A stretch of 11,341 nucleotides of DNA. Origin: Bacteriovoracaceae bacterium. GTDB lineage: Bacteria; Bdellovibrionota; Bacteriovoracia; Bacteriovoracales; Bacteriovoracaceae. Numbering within the stretch: position 1 is the stretch's first letter; each line of letters opens with the position of its first letter. The notes beneath the pieces are model-generated. The model was not told the DNA's origin, searched no databases, and saw only the letters and a list, made by a program, of their open reading frames with translations. Positions 1-5,939 of this stretch are shown one piece after another. The stretch lies in assembly GCA_947442115.1 (NCBI GenBank), contig CANEVK010000057.1:1-11341 (forward strand). The letters run 5' to 3'. The translations under genes and the position numbers were made by a program.

Positions 1-1236
1 ATGAAATATAACCCATTTCGGCCTAGCAGTATTGTAGGCCCTGGCATGTTTGCTGGCAGAATTGAAGAAATTAAAGATATTGAAAAATACTTGTTTCAAA
101 CAAAGCATGGCAATTCGCAAAGCTTTTTAGTTATTGGCGAAAGAGGCATTGGAAAATCTTCTTTAATGCTTTTCGCTGAACACGTCGCTCGTGGAAATGT
201 AACTTTCAATTTAGACGAAAAGCTAAATTTTTTAGTTTTGAGCTTGGAGCTCAAGGAAGGCTTATCTTCTTTAGATTTTTTAAAATTGCTAGGAAATAAG
301 TTTAAAAGCGAACTTAATCTTAGAAATGAGCTTAAAAGTAAAGCTGAAGCAACTTGGAATTTTATTAAAAACTGGGAAGTCTTAGGAGTTAAATATCATT
401 CTGCGAATGAGGAAATTGATCCTGTCTTGTTTGCAGATGAACTAGCTTCTAAATTAAAAGATGTGATTGACCAATCTCAGGGTGAATTAGATGGAGTTGC
501 TATCTTCGTAGATGAAGCTGATAAGGCAGGGGATGAAACTAAGCTAGGCGAAACTCTTAAATTGTTTACTGAAAAATTAACAAGACTGGGGACAGGACAA
601 GTTATTATAGGTTTGGCCGGATTACCCGAGTTAAGTTTGAAATTAAAGCAAAGTCATGGTTCTTCCCCTCGAATTTTTCAAATATTGGATTTAAAACCAT
701 TAGAGGTTTCAGAAAGAAAAGAAGTCATTCTGAACGGTATTAAAGACGCCAACGGAAAAAATAAAGTAGAAACAAAAATCGATGAGGCGGCATTAAATCT
801 TATCTCTGACTTATCTGAAGGGTATCCTCATTTCGTTCAACAATTTGGGTTCTCAGCTTTTGAGGCTGATGTTGATGAAGCAATAGATCGCACTGACGTT
901 GAAAATGGAGCGTTTAAAGAAAATGGAGCTCTAGAACAATTAGGGCATAAATATTTTCAAGAACATTTTTACGATAACGTCGGAACTGATGATTATAGGA
1001 AAGTTTTGGAAGCTATGGCCATGTATGATGATAATTGGGTTACTCGCTCTCAGTTGATTCTTGATCTAGCCAATGACTTGAAGGAAACTAAAATTGATAA
1101 TGCTTTAAAATCTCTTAAATCGAAGAATATCATTATTCTAGATAATGCAAATAGAGGGGCATATAAGCTTCCAACAAAATCTTTTGCAACTTGGATAAAA
1201 ATTAAGGGGCTCGATAAGAAACAGAGTAAAGCTTAG
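1..1236 (+). CDS. Orc1/Cdc6-like AAA+ ATPase with C-terminal winged helix, function unknown
   Basis: A 411-residue ATP-binding protein. Seen in the sequence: an N-terminal NPFRPSS...PGMFAGR segment (residues 4-20) of the kind that precedes the P-loop in Orc1/Cdc6/STAND-like ATPases. Walker A is GERGIGKS (46-53), Walker B is AIFVDE (167-172), a sensor-1-like GLAGLPE lies at 204-210, and a lid-type EGYPHFVQQFG at 273-283. The last ~70 residues (MYDDNWVTR at 341-349, GAYKLP at 386-391) look like a winged-helix DNA-binding domain. No signal peptide or membrane segment, so probably cytoplasmic. The ATG is base 1 of the window, so its ribosome site and any upstream operon partner cannot be seen, and a longer N-terminus cannot be excluded. 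It converges on the lipoprotein gene with 2 bp between the stop codons. Members of this ATPase class occur in DNA-transaction and defence contexts, but nothing visible here assigns a role; ATPase fold sure, function not. Confidence 0.85.
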   Translation: MKYNPFRPSSIVGPGMFAGRIEEIKDIEKYLFQTKHGNSQSFLVIGERGIGKSSLMLFAEHVARGNVTFNLDEKLNFLVLSLELKEGLSSLDFLKLLGNKFKSELNLRNELKSKAEATWNFIKNWEVLGVKYHSANEEIDPVLFADELASKLKDVIDQSQGELDGVAIFVDEADKAGDETKLGETLKLFTEKLTRLGTGQVIIGLAGLPELSLKLKQSHGSSPRIFQILDLKPLEVSERKEVILNGIKDANGKNKVETKIDEAALNLISDLSEGYPHFVQQFGFSAFEADVDEAIDRTDVENGAFKENGALEQLGHKYFQEHFYDNVGTDDYRKVLEAMAMYDDNWVTRSQLILDLANDLKETKIDNALKSLKSKNIIILDNANRGAYKLPTKSFATWIKIKGLDKKQSKA

Positions 1237-1238
1237 TT

Positions 1239-1706
1239 TTATTTAAAGAATATCCACATAGGTCTTCGAAGTGGATCCTGGTTATCATATTCAAAAGTTA
1301 TTCCTAGTTCTGGAATTTCTACTTTATAGAGTTCTTCTACAACATCTACTGCTTTAGACTTAATAGGTGTTTCGATCCATTTATAATCTTTGAAACGCTT
1401 TTTTAAATAGGCGTAAGCGTCGAACTTCACCAAGTAAGCGAGTGCAACGGTTGTAATTTTCTGATTCTTTTTACTCACGAATGCCTTGATAGGCATTTGG
1501 TCTTTTTTCTTATAAAAATAGTACTGGTCTGAATTGCTATCTGATGTATCAATTTTCTCGGGTTCTCCGAGAGTTGGTATAAGTCCTTTGGGATCATTTG
1601 TTTTTTTGAGATGAAAGATTTTATCAAACTCATCACCTCTTTGTTGAGATGGTATAGATGTTTTACAACCTACAAGCATGAATAAAATGAGAATTATAAT
1701 TTTCAT
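1239..1706 (-). CDS. Small lipoprotein of unknown function
   Basis: A 155-residue protein with a short lipoprotein signal peptide: Lys at residue 2, a hydrophobic core at 3-12, and lipobox LVGC with the lipidated cysteine at 14. The mature part is lysine-rich, with alternating polar and aromatic segments and a LIPTLGEPEKID stretch near residue 43. I recognise no family. Membrane anchoring in the cell envelope is inferred from the lipobox. The ATG overlaps the stop of the upstream HExxH protein gene by 4 bp (ATGA), and an AAGGA ribosome site lies inside that gene, so the two are very probably one operon and translationally coupled. A role as partner or anchor of the protease-like protein is a guess from this coupling. 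Its stop lies 2 bp from the stop of the convergent ATPase gene, and I see no terminator between them. Confidence 0.8.
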   Translation of the reverse strand: MKIIILILFMLVGCKTSIPSQQRGDEFDKIFHLKKTNDPKGLIPTLGEPEKIDTSDSNSDQYYFYKKKDQMPIKAFVSKKNQKITTVALAYLVKFDAYAYLKKRFKDYKWIETPIKSKAVDVVEELYKVEIPELGITFEYDNQDPLRRPMWIFFK

Positions 1707-2401
1707 CGGTCATTTTCCTTTGACTCAATAATTTTTTTTACGGCCAAGAATGAGAGAAGGTTAAATGTCATTAATCTGGTTGAGTCTGTATAGTAAGTTT
1801 CAATATAATTCGTAAGATCTTCATTAATTGAATCTTTTGAATCAGGCATGAGGAGTTTAGAAGGAGGGATAAGCTTATTATTTTCATTTAAATTCCATCC
1901 AGAAGCCAATGCAAATTCAAATTTTAATCCTGGATCGATACTGGGTAAGGCAATATGGGCCATTTCATGAATAATGACGGCTCTTTTATCTTTCTCTTTG
2001 AAGAAACGGTCAAAGATTAACAATGTTCTAGTTGGGGCGACACTGGCTGCTGGATTCAGAGGATGTCCTCCTACGTCTCCACGAAGAATTTCTGTTAAGT
2101 GATATTTACTGAGCCAAGGAGGCAAAAGGGCAAGGGCTTCTTGGACGATACTTTTTTCAGTAGGATCCCATTTTTTTATCTTGGGCTTAATATTAGTGAA
2201 TTTCTGATTAGTGGAATCTTGAAAATAATTTGATCTTTCAATTTCTCGACAGTGAGCACTCCTCATATGAGCGGCTACTTTTGTTCCATCACTTTTTGGG
2301 TAGGCTTTGATCCACTGTTCACGGACATAAATTTCTTGAGGGCCGCAAGGCTCAGCAAAAACGAGTGATGAAAATAGAATGAGGAAAATGAACGCCATCA
2401 T
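1703..2401 (-). CDS. Secreted HExxH zinc-metalloprotease-like protein
   Basis: A 232-residue exported protein. Residues 1-16 form a signal peptide with a hydrophobic core and a likely cleavage after VFA, so the mature protein should be periplasmic or secreted. HEMAH (145-149) is the HExxH zinc site: His145 and His149 would be ligands and Glu146 the catalytic base. About 45 residues downstream, EDLTNYIETYY (194-204) offers Glu194 as a third ligand in the gluzincin style. Peptidase activity is inferred from these motifs alone. The gene opens with two consecutive ATG codons; the promoter geometry fits the second (at 2396-2398) at least as well, which would shorten the protein by one residue. There is no Shine-Dalgarno sequence. 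The stop overlaps the ATG of the following lipoprotein gene by 4 bp. Substrate and role are unknown. Confidence 0.75.
   Translation of the reverse strand: MMAFIFLILFSSLVFAEPCGPQEIYVREQWIKAYPKSDGTKVAAHMRSAHCREIERSNYFQDSTNQKFTNIKPKIKKWDPTEKSIVQEALALLPPWLSKYHLTEILRGDVGGHPLNPAASVAPTRTLLIFDRFFKEKDKRAVIIHEMAHIALPSIDPGLKFEFALASGWNLNENNKLIPPSKLLMPDSKDSINEDLTNYIETYYTDSTRLMTFNLLSFLAVKKIIESKENDR
1716..1720 (-). promoter_or_regulatory. Ribosome binding site AAGGA of the lipoprotein gene
   Basis: AAGGA on the minus strand, 9 bases before the lipoprotein ATG, lies within the last codons of the upstream gene. It supports the chosen start and translation by re-initiation after the ATGA overlap. Confidence 0.55.
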
Positions 2402-2404
2402 AAA

Positions 2405-2432
2405 ATTCTAACAGCATCGGAGTGAGGGTCAA
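2405..2432 (-). promoter_or_regulatory. Sigma70-type promoter abutting the protease gene start (possibly leaderless)
   Basis: On the minus strand, TTGACC (2427-2432) and TAGAAT (2405-2410) are separated by 16 bp; each matches the consensus in five of six positions. The first ATG begins only 3 bases after the -10 box and the second ATG 6 bases after it. A start site 7 bases downstream of the -10 therefore falls on the A of the second ATG, leaving no 5' leader. It lies between the tRNA terminator and the gene, so this pair has its own promoter. Confidence 0.65.
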
Positions 2433-2439
2433 CTTTAGA

Positions 2440-2472
2440 AATAAAAAAGCCCCGTGGGTTAAACGGGGCTTT
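2440..2472 (-). terminator. Intrinsic terminator of tRNA-His
   Basis: A perfect 10-bp stem (arms AAAGCCCCGT at 2446-2455 and ACGGGGCTTT at 2463-2472) closes a 7-base loop. On the minus strand the stem runs into a tract of six T residues; on the plus strand there are only three. The orientation therefore matches termination of the minus-strand tRNA transcript about 40 bases after the mature tRNA end. Confidence 0.9.
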
Positions 2473-2510
2473 AGTATGTTTCACTTCTTTCGAAGATCAT
2501 CACTTTAAAA

Positions 2511-2587
2511 TGGGGTGACCGATGGGGATCGAACCCACGACAACCAGAACCACAATCTGGCGCTCTACCGACTGAACTACGGTCACC
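2511..2587 (-). tRNA. tRNA-His (anticodon GTG), CCA encoded
   Basis: A complete cloverleaf on the minus strand. The acceptor stem is GTGACCG/CGGTCAC, preceded by the extra 5' G (position -1, base 2587) that pairs with discriminator C73, the identity mark of tRNA-His. The D arm contains TTCAGTCGGTAGAGC. The anticodon stem CCAGA/TCTGG closes loop TTGTGGT with anticodon GTG (plus-strand bases 2551-2553), and the T arm contains GGGTTCGATCCCC. The 3' CCA is encoded (2511-2513). It is a single-gene unit with its own promoter and terminator. No sign of an integrated element or a duplicated tRNA 3' end in the window. Confidence 0.98.
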
Positions 2588-2604
2588 ATTGAACAGGCAT
2601 GTAA

Positions 2605-2632
2605 TTTATAGTTTCTAACCACTTTAAGTCAA
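2605..2632 (-). promoter_or_regulatory. Promoter of tRNA-His
   Basis: On the minus strand, TTGACT (2627-2632) and TATAAA (2605-2610) are spaced by 16 bp. The -10 box ends 17 bases before the tRNA 5' end, so the predicted start leaves a leader of roughly 11 bases, normal for RNase P processing. Confidence 0.75.
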
Positions 2633-2690
2633 TAAATTCCTTTCCCTAGAGTGCTGCTGCAGCCAGTCATTGTTAAGGTTTTCAAGTTGT

Positions 2691-2719
2691 TTGCTCTTTT
2701 TGGATTCGGCGCAGATAAT
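2691..2719 (+). promoter_or_regulatory. Putative promoter of the beta-barrel/HAD pair
   Basis: GATAAT (2714-2719, five of six consensus positions) has a weak TTGCTC (2691-2696) 17 bp upstream. The -10 box ends 7 bases before the ATG at 2727, so the predicted start of transcription is at or next to the start codon. The stretch 2633-2690 between this and the divergent tRNA promoter shows no gene, only a short GCTGCAGC palindrome at 2656-2663. Confidence 0.45.
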
Positions 2720-2726
2720 TGAATTT

Positions 2727-3329
2727 ATGAGAATATTGTATTCATTACTGGTCTTGATTCCTTTTTTAGTAGAAGCCTCAGTGGTGGGAATAACCACTCA
2801 TCCATTGCCTGAAAAATCTCGAATTTTGTCAGGCTCTATGACTGGGTATTTTAGTGAGCGCCATGAACTAGGTGCCGGGATCCGATATACTCAAGAGTTA
2901 GAAGTTGATCAGATTTTTGATTTATTTGTGTCTGGGGCCCAACATTCAAGAGAGTATTTGATTGGTGGTGGAGTCGATTTTCAGGTTCTATCAGAAACAG
3001 AGGATCGTCCACGAATTTCGGTAAAACCTTTTTACCAGTATCAAAAGTTTGAAGAATCAAAAAATGGTATTATTGGTTTTGCTCCCACGTTAAGGAAAAG
3101 TTTTTCAGTTTATAATTATAGTCTATTTCCCTATATTGGAATTCCTGCTGGTATAAAAATAGATAGTCATTCAGACATCTTTTCCTACTATGCTTCACTA
3201 TCCTTGGGAGCGAGTTTTCCTTTGCCGATTGAGGGAGGAGAGAAACTGTTAGTGTCACTTGAAACAAATAAAAACATGGGTGCCTCATCTGATTATGTTG
3301 GAGTACTGCTTTCTTGGGTTTGGAGATAA
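2727..3329 (+). CDS. Exported beta-barrel-like outer-membrane protein, unknown function
   Basis: I place the start at the ATG at 2727 (200 residues). The reading frame is open from a TTG at 2670, but only the ATG at 2727 puts a proper signal peptide at the N-terminus: Arg2, hydrophobic core at 3-14, likely cleavage after VEA (residue 17). The mature part is made of repeated alternating polar/hydrophobic strands rich in Gly, Tyr and Phe, such as HELGAGIRYTQELE, YLIGGGVDFQVLSE and ISVKPFYQYQKFEE, typical of a small outer-membrane beta-barrel. It ends in a strand with the aromatic finish SWVWR, although the usual terminal Phe is absent. No enzymatic motif is visible. The HAD gene begins one base after its stop, so the two are likely co-transcribed, though a functional link is not obvious. 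No clear Shine-Dalgarno precedes it. Confidence 0.65.
   Translation: MRILYSLLVLIPFLVEASVVGITTHPLPEKSRILSGSMTGYFSERHELGAGIRYTQELEVDQIFDLFVSGAQHSREYLIGGGVDFQVLSETEDRPRISVKPFYQYQKFEESKNGIIGFAPTLRKSFSVYNYSLFPYIGIPAGIKIDSHSDIFSYYASLSLGASFPLPIEGGEKLLVSLETNKNMGASSDYVGVLLSWVWR
3322..3325 (+). promoter_or_regulatory. Ribosome binding site of the HAD gene
   Basis: GGAG lies 5 bases before the ATG at 3331 and inside the last two codons of the beta-barrel gene. It fixes the HAD start at 3331; the frame is open further upstream (from 3259), but that part merely overlaps the preceding gene. Confidence 0.7.
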
Positions 3330-3330
3330 T

Positions 3331-4062
3331 ATGATTTTTTTCTCAGATTTCGATGGAACACTAACTTTTGAAAAACGTGAATTAACTCGGGATTTTTTTG
3401 ATATTTTAGATCTTATCAAAAAGAATGGTGATGAACTTGTCATCGTTTCTGGTCGATCAGTTTCCTGGGGACATTTCTTTTTAACTCACTTCCCACTCAA
3501 GTACTGCATTATGGAAGGTGGTGGTGTGATGATTTACCTTGATGAGCAAGGTGAACTTTGCCAGGAGCCGCTCGTGGATCAAAAAGAAATTGATCGTTTG
3601 GCAAAGTTTACGACTAATTTTGAACATCACTTCCCTCGAGTCCCCATGTCAGTGGATAGTTTTGGCCGTCTTACTGATCGAGCGATTGAATTTCATTTAA
3701 TGGATGCGGAGTGGATTAGAGAGGCCCTTGATTTTATGGATAAGCATAAAATCAATTATTCAAAATCTAATGTTCATATAAATTTTTGGGCCGGTGATAT
3801 CTCAAAATACTTAGGGGTTAAAAAGTTTTTAGAGAAATTTTATCCTGACATGAAAGAAACGGATGGTTGGTTTTTTGGTGATGCACCCAATGATCAAAGC
3901 ATGTTTGAATCGTTTCATAATTCAATCGGCGTGAGTAATATCAAGCATTGCTTACATCGATTAGAACATAAACCCCGAATTATTCTTGAAGGGGACGAAA
4001 ATATTGGGCCAAGAGGTGTTCTGAATTCGATCAAGAAATTACACCAAGGCACCATCCGCTAA
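3331..4062 (+). CDS. HAD-superfamily phosphatase (Cof/IIB-like)
   Basis: A 243-residue cytoplasmic hydrolase carrying all four HAD motifs. Motif I is DFDGTLT (6-12), with Asp6 as nucleophile and Asp8 as acid/base. Motif II is VIVSGRS (37-43, Ser40). Motif III is a lysine in SKYLGVKKFL (Lys159 or Lys164), and motif IV is GDAPND (183-188), binding magnesium. The cap region between motifs II and III (about 60-145) fits the C2 cap of the Cof/sucrose-phosphate-phosphatase (type IIB) group. Such enzymes usually dephosphorylate sugar phosphates or related small metabolites; the substrate here cannot be read from sequence. It starts one base after the beta-barrel gene and its last 24 bp overlap the 3' end of the convergent ABC ATPase gene. 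Family assignment is firm, substrate unknown. Confidence 0.9.
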   Translation: MIFFSDFDGTLTFEKRELTRDFFDILDLIKKNGDELVIVSGRSVSWGHFFLTHFPLKYCIMEGGGVMIYLDEQGELCQEPLVDQKEIDRLAKFTTNFEHHFPRVPMSVDSFGRLTDRAIEFHLMDAEWIREALDFMDKHKINYSKSNVHINFWAGDISKYLGVKKFLEKFYPDMKETDGWFFGDAPNDQSMFESFHNSIGVSNIKHCLHRLEHKPRIILEGDENIGPRGVLNSIKKLHQGTIR

Positions 4063-4692
4063 GGTAATTTGGCGTCTTGCTCTTGCGGCAAATTCTTTGT
4101 CATGAGTGACGTAAATAATCGTTGTCCCTTTTTCTTTATTTATTTTATCAAAGAGATCGATGATCATCTGACCATTTTGAGAGTCAAGATTTCCCGTCGG
4201 CTCATCAGCAAACAGATAGGTTGGTTCCATAATGAGTGCTCGTGCGATGGCCACACGTTGCTGCTCCCCTCCCGAGAGCTCTGAAGGATATCTTTTTTCA
4301 AGACCTTTCAGTCCAACCTCCTCCAGAAGCTTTAATCCCATGGGGCGTCTTTGCTCTAAGACTTTGGCCTTACGGGCCGGTAATAAAACATTTTCAAGTG
4401 CCGTTAACTCCTGAAGGAGGTAGTGGAATTGAAACACAAAACCAATATTTTTATTTCTTAACTTAAAAATTTCTTGAGCGGAAATATTTTTAACATTCAC
4501 ATCATCATAGAAAACATTTCCCTCAGTAGGTGAATCGAGTGTGGAAAGAAGATAGAGCAGAGTACTCTTGCCTGAACCAGATCTTCCGACCAATGAAACA
4601 AATTCACCATCTTGAATTTCAAGATTAATGCTTTTAAGTGCTGGAACAGTTGCCCGTGGAAAAAGCTTCGTCAGATTTTGGGTTTTAATCAT
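4039..4692 (-). CDS. LolD/MacB-type ABC transporter ATP-binding protein
   Basis: A 217-residue nucleotide-binding subunit, the usual length for stand-alone LolD-like ATPases. Motifs: Walker A GRSGSGKST (36-44), Q-loop Gln88, signature LSGGEQQR (139-146), Walker B YLFADEP (159-165) with catalytic Glu164, D-loop NLD (168-170) and switch His197. The LSGGEQQRVAIARAL and ADEPTGNLD wording is typical of the MacB/LolD/FtsE group. It would power the permease encoded just upstream at the inner face of the cytoplasmic membrane. The ATG overlaps the permease stop by one base (TAATG), with a GGTGGG ribosome-site-like run 5 bases before it. The 3' end overlaps the convergent HAD gene by 24 bp. It is probably the last gene of the minus-strand operon. 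Confidence 0.95.
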   Translation of the reverse strand: MIKTQNLTKLFPRATVPALKSINLEIQDGEFVSLVGRSGSGKSTLLYLLSTLDSPTEGNVFYDDVNVKNISAQEIFKLRNKNIGFVFQFHYLLQELTALENVLLPARKAKVLEQRRPMGLKLLEEVGLKGLEKRYPSELSGGEQQRVAIARALIMEPTYLFADEPTGNLDSQNGQMIIDLFDKINKEKGTTIIYVTHDKEFAARARRQITLADGALV

Positions 4693-5939
4693 TATTGCCC
4701 ACCGGAACGAATAATTTCCATCGGCTCGAGTTTTCCTGCTTGCCTGGCCGGAATAATGGAAGAAAAAATGGCAGAAAGAACTGCGATCCCAAAGGCTTTG
4801 AGATAGATGATAGTGGCAAAAGAAATGATCATCTTATTTCCCGGGCCACTCATCCTGCCAGGGACAACTTCAATTTGGGCCATGATATGGCAAATGATAT
4901 TTCCAATCATTAACCCAACAATCCCTCCAATAATTCCTAGTAGGATTCCTTGATTAAAAAAAAGTTTCACGATATCTGAAGGGGAAAATCCCATGGATCT
5001 CAAAATCGCAATGTCTCGCTTCTTTTGAGTCACTAGAATACTTAAAATATTATAGATGCCAAACCCGGCCACAATAATAATCGCAATCGTCATAGAGTTT
5101 CTAACAATATCCTGAGTCTTAAAAACGGATAAAATAGATGCCGAAGATTCCTGCCAGGGAAGAATTTTATCACTGGCCGATACCTTCCACGCGTCTGATT
5201 TAGTTTGAGCTTCATCTGGTTTAAAGAGCTTTATGGCAATATCGGTGATTTCGCTCGGTCTGCCCCTGAGTTTTTGGGCATCAACAAGGGAGCTAAAGGC
5301 GGTTGATTCATCTATGCCTTTTATTCCAGTTTCGAAGACGCCAACAATTTTAAACGGCTGTGGTGAAGTATTGCCTGTAGAAATAAGAAGAGTTTCAGAA
5401 ACTCGACTACCGAGTTGTTCCATTAATTTTGAACCAATGATGAGTCGATTACCTGAGTTCCCAAGATCTTTGAAGGAGCCAACCTTCATATAATTTTCAA
5501 TATTCGTTACTTTCATTTGCCGCTCAAATTGCGAGCCAATAATTCTTCCAGTGCGGGTAACTTTTGCTTGATTGAAGATAACTTGAGATACAACTTGCGG
5601 GGAGTAGGCGGCGACATCAGGGTCAAGATCAAGTTTAGAAAACCATCCCATGGGATACTCAATCTTAGAAGAATCTTTTCTTCCTGAAGGAGGAAGACTC
5701 CAAAAAACATGTTTTACTTCAGGAAAGGCTTTTAAGCTTTCTTTGGTGAGCAATTCTTCTCGAGCCGAAATGCGAATATGAGCTTCATTGTTGACTAGCT
5801 GATCAAGTATAAAAGTTTGAAACCCAAGCATCATACCAGAGATCGCCACATAGGCTGCTGTCCCTATAGTGATGCCTAAAAGGATAAGAAAACTTTGTTT
5901 TTTTCTCGCCAATAGATGGCGAAGACTTAAAAACATCAT
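4692..5939 (-). CDS. FtsX/MacB-type ABC transporter permease
   Basis: A 415-residue inner-membrane permease with the four-helix layout of type VII ABC transporters. One transmembrane segment lies at about 16-40, followed by a large periplasmic MacB-core-like domain (~41-278) and three more segments at about 281-303, 328-354 and 375-397. The coupling-helix region QKKRDIAILRSMGFSPSDI (305-323) and C-terminal PARQAGKLEPMEIIR (397-411) are typical of FtsX/LolC/MacB permeases. There is a single permease gene beside one ATPase gene, so a homodimer (MacB, DevC or HrtB-like) is more likely than a LolC/LolE heterodimer. These machines do not pump across the membrane directly but transmit force to the periplasm, for lipoprotein, peptide or lipid handling. 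The ATG overlaps the adaptor stop by 4 bp (ATGA); a second ATG follows immediately. Cargo unknown. Confidence 0.9.
   Translation of the reverse strand: MMFLSLRHLLARKKQSFLILLGITIGTAAYVAISGMMLGFQTFILDQLVNNEAHIRISAREELLTKESLKAFPEVKHVFWSLPPSGRKDSSKIEYPMGWFSKLDLDPDVAAYSPQVVSQVIFNQAKVTRTGRIIGSQFERQMKVTNIENYMKVGSFKDLGNSGNRLIIGSKLMEQLGSRVSETLLISTGNTSPQPFKIVGVFETGIKGIDESTAFSSLVDAQKLRGRPSEITDIAIKLFKPDEAQTKSDAWKVSASDKILPWQESSASILSVFKTQDIVRNSMTIAIIIVAGFGIYNILSILVTQKKRDIAILRSMGFSPSDIVKLFFNQGILLGIIGGIVGLMIGNIICHIMAQIEVVPGRMSGPGNKMIISFATIIYLKAFGIAVLSAIFSSIIPARQAGKLEPMEIIRSGGQ

Noticed and set aside
2484..2495. Small hairpin CTTC-TTTC-GAAG in the tRNA trailer
   Set aside because: Only four base pairs; the strong terminator just downstream explains transcript ending.
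2511..2587. tRNA-His as an attachment site for an integrated element
   Set aside because: No integrase, no phage or plasmid gene and no second copy of the tRNA 3' end is visible in the window.
2656..2663. GCTGCAGC palindrome between the divergent tRNA and beta-barrel promoters as an operator
   Set aside because: Eight bases of perfect symmetry is common by chance, and there is no second copy or regulator gene nearby.
2670..2726. TTG at 2670 as start of the beta-barrel gene
   Set aside because: It would bury the signal peptide behind 19 residues and would overlap the likely promoter; the ATG at 2727 gives a normal signal peptide.
2851..3288. Two minus-strand open frames of about 70 codons inside the beta-barrel gene
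   Set aside because: No recognisable domain, no ribosome site, and the plus-strand frame has a signal peptide and strand pattern.
3259..3330. Upstream extension of the HAD gene to an ATG at 3259
   Set aside because: The extension lies inside the beta-barrel gene, and the ATG at 3331 has a GGAG site at correct spacing directly before DFDGTLT.
4069..4913. Several plus-strand open frames of 60-76 codons across the ABC transporter genes
   Set aside because: They are antisense shadows of well-supported ATPase and permease genes, with no motifs or ribosome sites.
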